64,000 nt of DNA from CBDUEV01 sp965366365 (GTDB lineage: Bacteria > Actinomycetota > Acidimicrobiia > Spongiisociales > JAENVV01). The DNA lies in the NCBI GenBank assembly GCA_965366365.1, contig CBDUEV010000003.1, forward strand, positions 1 to 64,000. Direction: 5' to 3'. This document shows, one piece after another, positions 25,045-32,084 of the stretch (positions are counted from its first letter, which is position 1; the number at the start of each line of letters is the position of its first letter). The notes under the pieces were generated by a model. It was given only the letters and a program-made list of their open reading frames with translations. It did not search any database and was not told where the DNA came from. The translations under genes were made by a program, and so were the position numbers.

Positions 25045-25578
25045 TCATCCATTCTCGTCGTCTCGCAGGAATGCGAGTAGCTCTGCCAGGCGACGATGGG
25101 CCCGATGGGAACGCGACTTCACGGTGCCGACCGGCACGGAGATCTTGGCGGCGATCTCCTGGTGGGTGAGTTGTTCGAAGTGAGCCAGCCGAACGATGGC
25201 TGCCTCATCGTCGGGCAGCTGGTCCACAGCCTTGCGAACGTGCCAGGCTTCCCACAGGCCGTCGGTGGCATCACGATCGATGATGGGCTCGGCAAACTCG
25301 GAGGGAACCGGCGTCCGCCGCTCCTTGCGCCAGACGTCGATGGCGACTCGACGGGCGATGGCATACAGCCACGGTTCGAATCGCCTATCCGTTTCGAATC
25401 TGTGGGCGCCGTTCCATGCCTTGAGAAACGTCTGCTGAACTGCGTCGTTGGCGAGCTCCCGGTCCTGCAGGACGCTGTACACCACGGTGAAGACCGGCCG
25501 GGCGTACTGCCCGTACAGTTGCCGGATGGCGTCTTCGTCACCGTTTCTGAATCGGCGCAGGAGATCGGGGTCACTCAT
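25045..25578 (-). CDS. ECF-type RNA polymerase sigma factor
   Basis: 177 residues from ATG 25578 (SDPDLLRRFRNGDEDAIRQLY); a longer frame runs through the divergent gene and is rejected. Sigma region 2 spans about 20-85 (YSVLQDRELANDAVQQTFLKAW, RFEPWLYAIARRVAIDVWRKE). Region 4 spans about 115-170 (LPDDEAAIVRLAHFEQLTHQEIAAKISVPVGTVKSRSHRAHRRL). Paired with the RskA-like anti-sigma factor immediately downstream. Region 4 is expected to read a GAAC-type -35 element; a candidate lies in the divergent promoter region upstream of the lipoprotein gene. Confidence 0.95.
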   Translation of the reverse strand: MSDPDLLRRFRNGDEDAIRQLYGQYARPVFTVVYSVLQDRELANDAVQQTFLKAWNGAHRFETDRRFEPWLYAIARRVAIDVWRKERRTPVPSEFAEPIIDRDATDGLWEAWHVRKAVDQLPDDEAAIVRLAHFEQLTHQEIAAKISVPVGTVKSRSHRAHRRLAELLAFLRDDENG

Positions 25579-25596
25579 TGGTGCATTCTTGCCGAT

Positions 25597-25640
25597 CCTC
25601 CCGCTCTGCGGGAGGCGAACCGAATCAATGGCCTGCCCGT
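25597..25640 (+). promoter_or_regulatory. Candidate ECF promoter and palindrome between divergent genes
   Basis: The 94-base gap holds a perfect 8-bp hairpin (CCTCCCGC-TCT-GCGGGAGG, 25597-25615). It is followed by GAAC (25617-25620) and, 17 bases on, CGT (25638-25640), which fits the GAAC/CGT layout of ECF-sigma promoters and points to the lipoprotein gene 33 bases downstream. An inverted repeat TTGGG-GTA-CCCAA follows at 25646-25658. Identified by eye only. Confidence 0.4.
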
Positions 25641-25672
25641 ACAGATTGGGGTACCCAAACAAAGGACGGCAC

Positions 25673-26083
25673 ATGACCAGACGACTCTTGGTGGCAGCGC
25701 TTGCTCTGGCTGCTTTGTCGACGGCGTGCGGAGGCGACGGCGGCCTCCAGATCGAGACAAGCGATTCAGACCTCGGAACCATTCTGGTGGATTCCGATGG
25801 CAACACGCTCTACCTCTTCGTGCCCGATGCGCAAGGGGATTCGACCTGCGAGGGGGGATGCCTCGAGGCTTGGCCCGCAGTTCCGGGTGATGTCGCGGCG
25901 GGGTCGGGAGTGAGCGAGGCGCTGATGGGCACCACCACTCGACCCGAAGGCGGCGAGCAGGCCACCTACAACAGCTGGCCGCTCTACTACTTCGCCAATG
26001 ACGGGTCGCCGGGGGACATCAACGGTCAGGGCGTCAACGACGTTTGGTTCGTCGTCGACCCATCGGGCAACGCCATCAACTAG
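25673..26083 (+). CDS. Lipoprotein with YxFxxD repeats (COG4315-type)
   Basis: 136 residues from ATG 25673, AAAGGA upstream. Lipoprotein signal with lipobox STACGG at about 16-21. Two copies of the repeat that defines this family: TILVDSDGNTLYLFVPDAQGDS followed by CEGGCLEAWPAV, and YNSWPLYYFANDGSPGDINGQ then VNDVWFVVDPSG. Related proteins are surface lipoproteins of unknown function. Divergent from the ECF sigma gene, with a candidate ECF promoter between them, so it may be the direct target or the sensed partner of that system. Confidence 0.9.
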   Translation: MTRRLLVAALALAALSTACGGDGGLQIETSDSDLGTILVDSDGNTLYLFVPDAQGDSTCEGGCLEAWPAVPGDVAAGSGVSEALMGTTTRPEGGEQATYNSWPLYYFANDGSPGDINGQGVNDVWFVVDPSGNAIN

Positions 26084-26102
26084 CCGACCCACGAGGCGCA
26101 AA

Positions 26103-26159
26103 TGGCGAACCCTGGGTTCCTGACCGCCGTTATGGCGGTCTAGAACCCAGGGTTCGCCA
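26103..26159. terminator. Long nested hairpin between convergent genes
   Basis: A perfect 17-bp inverted repeat (outer arms 26103-26119 and 26143-26159, reading TGGCGAACCCTGGGTTC and its complement) encloses a second 7-bp stem (GACCGCC-GTTAT-GGCGGTC, 26122-26140). It lies between the stops of the lipoprotein and GMC oxidoreductase genes and would serve transcription termination from both sides. The length and perfection exceed what a simple terminator needs. Confidence 0.65.
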
Positions 26160-26163
26160 GATT

Positions 26164-27738
26164 TCAGCTGGCGGCGATCAGATCGGCAGCCTTTTCGGCG
26201 ATCATGATCGTGGGGGCGTTGGTGTTTCCGCGCGGCACGGTGGGCATCACCGAAGCGTCCACGACGCGGAGACCCTCGGTCCCGAAGACCCGCAGCTGCG
26301 GATCGACGACCGCCTTGCCAGGGTCCGGGCCCATGCGCGCGGTGCAGCTCGGGTGATACAGCAACTCGGCGTTGGCGCGGACGAAGGCGACGATCTCTTC
26401 GTCGGACTCCACCCGATCGCCCGGGATGAGCTCGCCCGCCGCGTACTCACCGAAAGCCGACGAGCCCAAGATCTCGCGACCGAGCTTGAAGCCGTCCACC
26501 ATGGCGGCCAGATCGTCGGGTTCGCTCAGAGCCATGGTCACGATGTCGGGATGGATCTCGGGATCCGCCGAACGAAGCGTCACCGAGCCGCGACTCCGCA
26601 CGCCGACCAGGGTGGCCCCCACCGTCATGGCGTCGCCCTCGATGGTGTCGAAGCCGTGGCGAATGAACGCACCCGGAGCGAAATGGTATTGCATGTCGGG
26701 AGCCTCGAGCGAGGGGCGAGTCCGGGTGAACGCTCCGGCTTCACCGACATTGGACGAGAGGTGCCCTGTCTTCCTGGCAAGGTATCTCACGAGATGGGCT
26801 GGCTTCTCGGCGTGCGCCAAACTGACCGGCTGGGACACCCTGAAGACGTTGAGGACCACGGGATGATCCTGAAGATGCTGACCGACGTTGGGATTGTCCA
26901 CGACAACGTCGATTCCGAAACCGGTGAGGTGGCTACCGCCCCCGACCCCGGACAGCATCAACAATTGAGGGGTGTTGTAGGCGCCTCCAGAGAGGATGAT
27001 CTCTCGCTCCACGCCGACGGAGTACCGCGATCCGTTCTGGCTGTACTCGACACCCACGGCGCGCTTCCCCTCGAAGATCACCCGATGAACCAGCGCCCCG
27101 GTTTCCACCGACAGGTTGCTGCGTCCGAGGGATGGCCGCAGATACCCCCGAGCGGTTGACCAGCGACTTCCGCCTTTCTGGGTGACTTGGTAGAGACCGA
27201 CACCGTCTTGCCGAGCACCGTTGAAGTCGACGTTCCGATCCAAGCCGAGTTCCACCCCGGCCTCGACGAACGTCGAGGAAAGGATGTTCGGGGACTGCGG
27301 TTCGGCCACGTTGAGGGGTCCGTTGACGCCGTGGAAATCGTCGGCACCTCGCTCGTTGTGCTCGGCTCGCTTGAAGTACGGCAGCACATCGTCATAGCTC
27401 CAACCGTCGCATCCGCTCCCGGCCCAACCGTCGTAGTCCAGCCGGTTTCCGCGGATGTAGATCATGGCGTTCATCGAGCTCGAGCCGCCCAGCATCTTGC
27501 CGCGCGGCAGGTACAGCTGCCGGTTGTCGCAGGCCGGCTCCGGCATCGTGTGGTAGTTCCAATCGCGCTTCGACTGGAACAGCTTCGAGAAGGCGGCCGG
27601 GGTGGTCACGTTGAAGTGCTTGTCGGACCCGCCCGCCTCGAGCACCAGTACGGAGGTGCGGGGGTCGATGCTGAGCCGATTGGCGAGCACGGAACCGGCG
27701 GAGCCGGCTCCCACGATGATGTAGTCGTAGGTGTCCAT
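26164..27738 (-). CDS. GMC-family FAD-dependent oxidoreductase (choline dehydrogenase-like)
   Basis: 524 residues, full length. The N-terminal FAD site is YDYIIVGAGSAGSVLANRL with VLVLEAGG following. The GMC signature 1 region is LPRGKMLGGSSSMNAMIYIRG at about 77-97. Signature 2 is near GGAYNTPQLLMLSGVG. The C-terminal catalytic region has LLYHPSCTARMG (active-site His) and NTNAPTIMIAEKAADLI. It oxidises an alcohol group and passes electrons to a membrane acceptor or oxygen. Actinobacterial homologues act on choline, polyethylene glycol or long-chain alcohols; this substrate is unknown. Single-gene unit. Confidence 0.95.
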   Translation of the reverse strand: MDTYDYIIVGAGSAGSVLANRLSIDPRTSVLVLEAGGSDKHFNVTTPAAFSKLFQSKRDWNYHTMPEPACDNRQLYLPRGKMLGGSSSMNAMIYIRGNRLDYDGWAGSGCDGWSYDDVLPYFKRAEHNERGADDFHGVNGPLNVAEPQSPNILSSTFVEAGVELGLDRNVDFNGARQDGVGLYQVTQKGGSRWSTARGYLRPSLGRSNLSVETGALVHRVIFEGKRAVGVEYSQNGSRYSVGVEREIILSGGAYNTPQLLMLSGVGGGSHLTGFGIDVVVDNPNVGQHLQDHPVVLNVFRVSQPVSLAHAEKPAHLVRYLARKTGHLSSNVGEAGAFTRTRPSLEAPDMQYHFAPGAFIRHGFDTIEGDAMTVGATLVGVRSRGSVTLRSADPEIHPDIVTMALSEPDDLAAMVDGFKLGREILGSSAFGEYAAGELIPGDRVESDEEIVAFVRANAELLYHPSCTARMGPDPGKAVVDPQLRVFGTEGLRVVDASVMPTVPRGNTNAPTIMIAEKAADLIAAS

Positions 27739-27795
27739 CGCCCGAGCATACGGCGCGCGCCTAGGGCTCGGGAGAAGCGGCGAACCCTTTCACAC

Positions 27796-27849
27796 CCTCA
27801 CGCCGGCGGACACAAACCCAGCCCTCACACCTGAGGACACCAGCCCAGC
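27796..27849. repeat. 27-bp imperfect tandem repeat
   Basis: Two copies (27796-27822 and 27823-27849) share 21 of 27 bases, with the pattern CCTCAC...GGACAC...CCCAGC. They lie in the intergenic space between the GMC and GNAT genes, touching the GNAT stop region. On the plus strand they would read LTPADTNPA/LTPEDTSPA, but no gene is associated. Confidence 0.6.
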
Positions 27850-27852
27850 CCG

Positions 27853-28626
27853 TCAGGCCGTCGGGTACAAGGCGAACTCGCCGAACGATCCAGCCTCCTC
27901 GAAACCCAGCCGGCGGTACCAATCAGCCGGCCAATCGTTCGCCTCGGCGTAGAGATGGATCCACTCGGCTCCGGCTTGTCGGGCAGCTGCGATCGCAGCC
28001 ATCACCACGGCGCGGCCCAGACCTCGCCCGCGGAACTCCTCGAGCGTTTGCACCGACTCGACCTGCGCCTCGAGACCGTCCAGATAGAGCTCACAGGAGG
28101 CGGCCGGCACGCCGTCAGCCTCCGCCATGAACAGGCGCGCCCCCGCCTGGCGTTCCAGTTTGCCGGGATAGTCGGCGAGGGTGCGAACCGTTGCTTCGTT
28201 CCGGCCGAGATGGGCCCGCACGTGCTTCTCCAGCAGCTCGACGACATCGTCGTGTTTCACCGCCTGCGCCGTCGGCATCCCCGGAGGCGGCGCGGGTTCC
28301 CGCCGCAGGACCATGAGGACGTACTGGCTGGCGGACCAACCCAGTTCGATGAATCCCGGCCGCAGGTCCTCGAAGTATCCGGGTGGATCGACGAGGACCA
28401 CTCGATGTTCGAAGCCCGCTCCGCCGAGCAGACGATCTGCCTCAGCGGCCAACTGGTCTGCGGACAGGTCTTGGACACCGTCGACCCACAAGAAGTTCGA
28501 GCCGTATCGGAGGGGAAAGTCGTCGTCGAAGTAGGCCGTACCCCACCCCAGGGACTCAACGTGGGTGCTCATCCGCTGCTCGAGGCGGTGCCCAAAAGCT
28601 ATCGAGCGGGCCTGATCCGTCGTCAT
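27853..28626 (-). CDS. GNAT-family N-acetyltransferase
   Basis: 257 residues. The C-terminal half (about 125-257) is a GNAT domain: ASCELYLDGLEAQVESVQTLEEFRGRGLGRAVV contains acetyl-CoA motif A (RGRGLGRA), and the end has HLYAEANDWPADWYRRLGFEEAG. The N-terminal half (about 20-115) looks like a second, degenerate GNAT-like fold, a layout seen in some two-domain actinobacterial acetyltransferases. The substrate cannot be inferred. Separate from neighbours by more than 20 bases on either side. Confidence 0.88.
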   Translation of the reverse strand: MTTDQARSIAFGHRLEQRMSTHVESLGWGTAYFDDDFPLRYGSNFLWVDGVQDLSADQLAAEADRLLGGAGFEHRVVLVDPPGYFEDLRPGFIELGWSASQYVLMVLRREPAPPPGMPTAQAVKHDDVVELLEKHVRAHLGRNEATVRTLADYPGKLERQAGARLFMAEADGVPAASCELYLDGLEAQVESVQTLEEFRGRGLGRAVVMAAIAAARQAGAEWIHLYAEANDWPADWYRRLGFEEAGSFGEFALYPTA

Positions 28627-28650
28627 GACCGACCACGCTAGCGATCCGTC

Positions 28651-29154
28651 TCAGTCGAGCGGCGATCGATCCCTGACGTCCTCCACGGCCACCAGTGCTT
28701 CGCGCAGTTCCGCGATCCAATCGGTCTCGTGACGACTCACCAGGCGCACACACCAGGCCAGTGCCTCCGAACGGCTCCGCGCGATCCCGCCGTCGATGAG
28801 CGTGTCCAAGACCTTCCGCTCCCGCATCCTCAACCGAGTCATCGCCGGGACCGCCAAGTGGGTGAAGAGGATTCCCACCTCCCCGCATCGTGCCCCCCAC
28901 GACACCTTCCGATCGAATTTCCGTTGTGCTTCGTCTGCGATCTTCATTCGCTGCCGGCGGGTGTCCTCACGAAACCCTTCGATGCGACTCGTGCACGCCA
29001 GAGTGCTCTCTTCTTCGCCCGCATCCTCGGAGAGAGCGGGGACCTCGAGCCTTCCGATCACGACGATCTCATCGCGATCGACCTCGACGTCGATATCGGC
29101 GAACCAGCCATCAGGGAGGCGGCCCTTGAACCAGGATTCGATTTCTGTAATCAT
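28651..29154 (-). CDS. Hypothetical protein with possible ribbon-helix-helix C-terminus
   Basis: 167 residues from ATG 29154; an in-frame GTG at 29181 is the alternative, and neither has a clear ribosome binding site, so leaderless translation is possible. The N-terminal half (about 1-90) is unrecognised, with a run of charged strands. The C-terminal part RERKVLDTLIDGGIARSRSEALAWCVRLV resembles a ribbon-helix-helix/CopG-type segment. A palindrome with TGTAAT half-sites covers the start codon, so the protein may bind there and repress itself. No enzymatic motif seen. Confidence 0.75.
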   Translation of the reverse strand: MITEIESWFKGRLPDGWFADIDVEVDRDEIVVIGRLEVPALSEDAGEEESTLACTSRIEGFREDTRRQRMKIADEAQRKFDRKVSWGARCGEVGILFTHLAVPAMTRLRMRERKVLDTLIDGGIARSRSEALAWCVRLVSRHETDWIAELREALVAVEDVRDRSPLD

Positions 29155-29169
29155 GATTACATCATTACA
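29146..29169. promoter_or_regulatory. TGTAAT palindrome over a start codon
   Basis: TGTAATCATGATTACA (29146-29161) is a perfect 16-bp palindrome whose centre is the ATG of the downstream minus-strand gene. A third half-site ATTACA follows at 29164-29169, so three half-sites occur within 24 bases. The patch is strikingly AT-rich for this DNA. A dimeric repressor bound here would block initiation. Confidence 0.6.
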
Positions 29170-29190
29170 TACCCCGGACACACGGTCAAC

Positions 29191-29754
29191 CTACTGCACG
29201 CTCACCTGCACGAGACGGGCGACCGCTTCCTCGTACCAACCTCCGGCAGCCAACACCGCCAGGACGCCGAGCCCCACCGCGGGCCAGACCGGTCGCTTGC
29301 CCACCCAACGAGCTCCGATGGTTTGCACGAAGAGGCCGAGGCCGACCGGAACCATTGACAGCCCCACGCCGTAGGCAACCAGCGGCAGCATGGCGCTCCA
29401 GGGATCGGTGCCGGCCATGGTCAACGCCGATCCGAGATGGAGCCCGACGCACGGCTGCCACATCCAGGCGGCCGCGGCGCCGGCGACGACCGCCCCCACC
29501 GGCGGCGCCCACCACCAACGCAGTACGAACAGGGCGATTGCGGCGAGGAAGCCTCCGGCGACGATCCAGCCTCGAGGCGGCATGGCGAAGAAACCACCCG
29601 CACGGAGCCACAGCATCACTCCGATGGTGAGAGCGTAGATGGTGGAAGTCAGCAAGGCCCGTTGGCTGCCGATCACCGCCACCAGCACGCCAGGCACCAC
29701 GATCGCCGCCGCACAGGGAAGGAGTACGTCGCCCAGACCCTCGAGAAAGATCAC
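29191..29754 (-). CDS. CcdA/DsbD-like thiol-transfer membrane protein
   Basis: 187 residues, GTG start overlapping the TlpA stop (GTGA). About six membrane segments. Two membrane Cys sit in the expected places: GDVLLPCAAAIVVPGVLV in the first helix and WMWQPCVGLHLGSAL in a later one, matching the paired Pro-Cys motifs of CcdA. Such proteins carry reducing power from cytosolic thioredoxin to an extracytoplasmic partner. That partner is probably the TlpA-like protein encoded just before. Identification is from the Cys/Pro pattern and context rather than overall similarity. Confidence 0.75.
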   Translation of the reverse strand: MIFLEGLGDVLLPCAAAIVVPGVLVAVIGSQRALLTSTIYALTIGVMLWLRAGGFFAMPPRGWIVAGGFLAAIALFVLRWWWAPPVGAVVAGAAAAWMWQPCVGLHLGSALTMAGTDPWSAMLPLVAYGVGLSMVPVGLGLFVQTIGARWVGKRPVWPAVGLGVLAVLAAGGWYEEAVARLVQVSVQ

Positions 29755-30368
29755 GCTTGGCTGAGGAGCGTGGCCACCGTTCGTTCGAGCTCGTCGTAGG
29801 CACCCTCACCGATCCGGTCGAACCGAATCCGACCGTCTTGGTCAACGACGAAGGTGCGCGGCCAGTAGGCGGGACTGCCCTGCCACGCAAAGAAGTTTCG
29901 TTTGTTCGTGTCCAACGCAATGGGCCAGGTGACCCCCAAGTCGGCGGCGGCTGCGCTGATCGCCTCGGGATCCTTTTCTCGGTCGAATTCGGGAGAATGT
30001 ACTCCCACGATCTCCATGCCCAGGTCGCCGTAGTCGGCGTACAAGGCCTGGAGGTGGGGAAGGGTGTTCTTGCAGTTGTAGCAACCGAAGGTCCAGAACT
30101 GTACGACGACGACTCTCCCGCGCAATTCTTCGAGGGACTCGACGTCCGATTGCAGCCACCCGTCGAGATCCGCCAGGGTCCCGGCCTCGCCGAGATCCGG
30201 CGGCACGAAAGCAGGCTCGGGGATCACGGAGGTGGCCGGGATGACGGAGGTGGCCGGGGTGTCGGGTGCGGTGGTGGTCGACGGCGTCGCGGAGTCACCG
30301 ACGGCGTCGCCCGCCGCACAGGCGCTCAGTGACAGGCTCAGGGCGAGGAGGGCAGTCAGCTGCCTCAC
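29751..30368 (-). CDS. TlpA-like thioredoxin lipoprotein
   Basis: 205 residues, GTG start overlapping the molybdoenzyme stop (GTGA). Lipobox LSACAAG (Cys17) and a Thr/Pro stalk to about 60. The thioredoxin fold follows: VVVVQFWTFGCYNCKNTLPHL with the active-site pair Cys96/Cys99, then VTWPIALDTNKRNFFAWQG, YWPRTFVVDQDGRI with the conserved cis-Pro region, and a C-terminal helix. It is anchored outside the cell and would reduce disulfides, fed by the CcdA-like protein next in the operon. Membership in an operon with a molybdoenzyme suggests it services that enzyme or a related exported protein. Confidence 0.93.
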   Translation of the reverse strand: MRQLTALLALSLSLSACAAGDAVGDSATPSTTTAPDTPATSVIPATSVIPEPAFVPPDLGEAGTLADLDGWLQSDVESLEELRGRVVVVQFWTFGCYNCKNTLPHLQALYADYGDLGMEIVGVHSPEFDREKDPEAISAAAADLGVTWPIALDTNKRNFFAWQGSPAYWPRTFVVDQDGRIRFDRIGEGAYDELERTVATLLSQA

Positions 30369-31930
30369 GCCACACCCACGCTCACGGAGCGCGTGTGGTA
30401 CCCGGTGGCGCCATCCGGTCGAGGTTCGGCCAACTCCTCGGTCTGGGTGTGGCCGGTTCGGTCGGTCGCTCTCACCTGGATGGTGTGGGAACCGGCGGAC
30501 ATCTCCGTCCTAAGGATCCATTGGCGCCAAGCGTCGTCGCTCAGCGAGTCCCCCAGATCGGCGTCTTGCCAGGCTCCATCGTCGACTCGAACCTCGACCC
30601 TTTCGATCCCCTTATTGGGAGCCCACGCCACGCCGGCCACGTTGACCGGCCCCGCCATCAGCGTGGCGTTGGCGGCAGGCACATCGATTCGCGATTGGGT
30701 CTTGATGGGCGCTTCTTTGGACCAACCGCGCGGTACCCAGTAGGCGTCGAAGCCTTCCCAGGTGGTCAGCTCGATTTCCGAGAGCCACTTGGTGGCGGAG
30801 ACGTAGCCGTACAACCCGGCCACGACCAGACGCGCCGGGAAGCCGTGGTCGAACGGAAGAGGTTCGCCGTTCATGCCGACGGCGATGAGGGCATCTCGTC
30901 CGTCGAAGGCCGCTTCTGTGGGAAAACCGACGGTGAAATCGTCCACCGACCGGCCGACGATCTGGGTGGCTCCGGATTGGATCCCGGCGCGTTCGAGCAC
31001 GTCGGACAGCAGGACGCCCTGCCACTTGGCCGTCCCGACCAGGCTTCCGCCCACCTTGTTGGAAACGCAAGAAAGCGTGATGTAGCGCTCGACCATCGGC
31101 AGCTCAAGCAGGTCGTCGAACGTGAGCTCGTAGGGAGTGTCGACCATGCCGGTGATCTTCAAAGACCATCCGGCCGGATCGACGTGCGGCGTCATCACGG
31201 CAGTATCGATCTTGTAGAACTGGTCGTTTGGGGTGATGACGGGGACCGCCCCCTCTACCTGCGCACCGGCCGGCGGAGCCGCGATGGGGCGTCGCACTCC
31301 GGGAAGGATCACATCGGCTCGCAGAGCCGCCGACTCCATCCGATTCACGAGCCACCTCCCGACCCCGGCGCCCACCACCGCCAGCGCCGCCACTGCCCCG
31401 GCCCCCTTGAAGAAGTCCCGACGCCCGCGGTCGTGCTGCGTCCAGCGGTCACCGCTGCCCAGTCGGTGAAGGAAGGCGAGGGCAGCCAGCCCGGCGACGA
31501 CGGCGGCCACCGAGGCGGCCACCACGGACGTGGGGTCGTTGAGCGGATCCACCAACCCGGCGGCTAGGCCCAGAGCTCCGAAGGCAACGAATCCCACCAA
31601 CGCCACCCAGAACCTCCTCGCCGCAAGTCGCCCGACGATGGCGCCGATCAGCAGACTGACCACGAGAATGCCGATCACGAGAGCCAGCTTGTCGTAGATC
31701 CCGAACACGCGAATCGCCCATTTGGCCACCGCCGAGGGAACGGTGTCGATGGTGAAGTCGGCGATGGAAGGCACGAGCGATCGACCGGAGCCGATCAGGC
31801 TGGGCACGAGCTCGGACGCACCGAGGGCGGCGCCTACGGCGAGGGCTCCGGAGAGCGCTGCGAAGCGGGTGGTGAGCGAGGGAGGGGGACCTTCGGAGGT
31901 TTCGCCTGGAGGCGCGTCTGTGGTGTGCAT
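30365..31930 (-). CDS. Membrane-anchored sulfite-oxidase-family molybdopterin oxidoreductase
   Basis: 521 residues from ATG 31930. The N-terminal part (about 20-155) has four to five hydrophobic segments. A twin-arginine-like RRDFFKGAGAVAALAVVGAGV follows at 170-190, then the molybdopterin domain (about 215-400) with the Mo-ligating Cys288 in ITLSCVSNKVGG and the region GFPARLVVAGLYGYVSATKWL. The C-terminal Mo-co dimerisation domain spans about 420-510. It would oxidise or reduce a small substrate outside the membrane, like sulfite oxidase or MsrP/YedY. The internal Tat-like motif after membrane helices implies a mixed insertion route. First gene of a three-gene operon with TlpA and CcdA-like genes. 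Confidence 0.92.
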   Translation of the reverse strand: MHTTDAPPGETSEGPPPSLTTRFAALSGALAVGAALGASELVPSLIGSGRSLVPSIADFTIDTVPSAVAKWAIRVFGIYDKLALVIGILVVSLLIGAIVGRLAARRFWVALVGFVAFGALGLAAGLVDPLNDPTSVVAASVAAVVAGLAALAFLHRLGSGDRWTQHDRGRRDFFKGAGAVAALAVVGAGVGRWLVNRMESAALRADVILPGVRRPIAAPPAGAQVEGAVPVITPNDQFYKIDTAVMTPHVDPAGWSLKITGMVDTPYELTFDDLLELPMVERYITLSCVSNKVGGSLVGTAKWQGVLLSDVLERAGIQSGATQIVGRSVDDFTVGFPTEAAFDGRDALIAVGMNGEPLPFDHGFPARLVVAGLYGYVSATKWLSEIELTTWEGFDAYWVPRGWSKEAPIKTQSRIDVPAANATLMAGPVNVAGVAWAPNKGIERVEVRVDDGAWQDADLGDSLSDDAWRQWILRTEMSAGSHTIQVRATDRTGHTQTEELAEPRPDGATGYHTRSVSVGVA

Positions 31931-32084
31931 GCCGCCAGAGTGGATCGTGGCGGTCCCAAAGGCAAGAGCAAAGCCAGGTTGTTCCGCTCCTGTTAATCGG
32001 GAACATCCCGCCAAATTTGAGTTTGTGTGCCATTTTCGGCGGTGAGCACGTAGGGTGGGCGGCGACGATGCCGGAGAGCGATTC

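Noticed and set aside
25373..25382. GGTTCGAATC resembling a tRNA T-loop
   Set aside because: It lies inside the sigma factor gene (RFEPWLYAIARR) and no acceptor or anticodon stem can be formed around it.
26044..27159. Plus-strand frame of 371 codons
   Set aside because: Antisense to the GMC oxidoreductase, whose motifs are complete; no ribosome binding site or domain.
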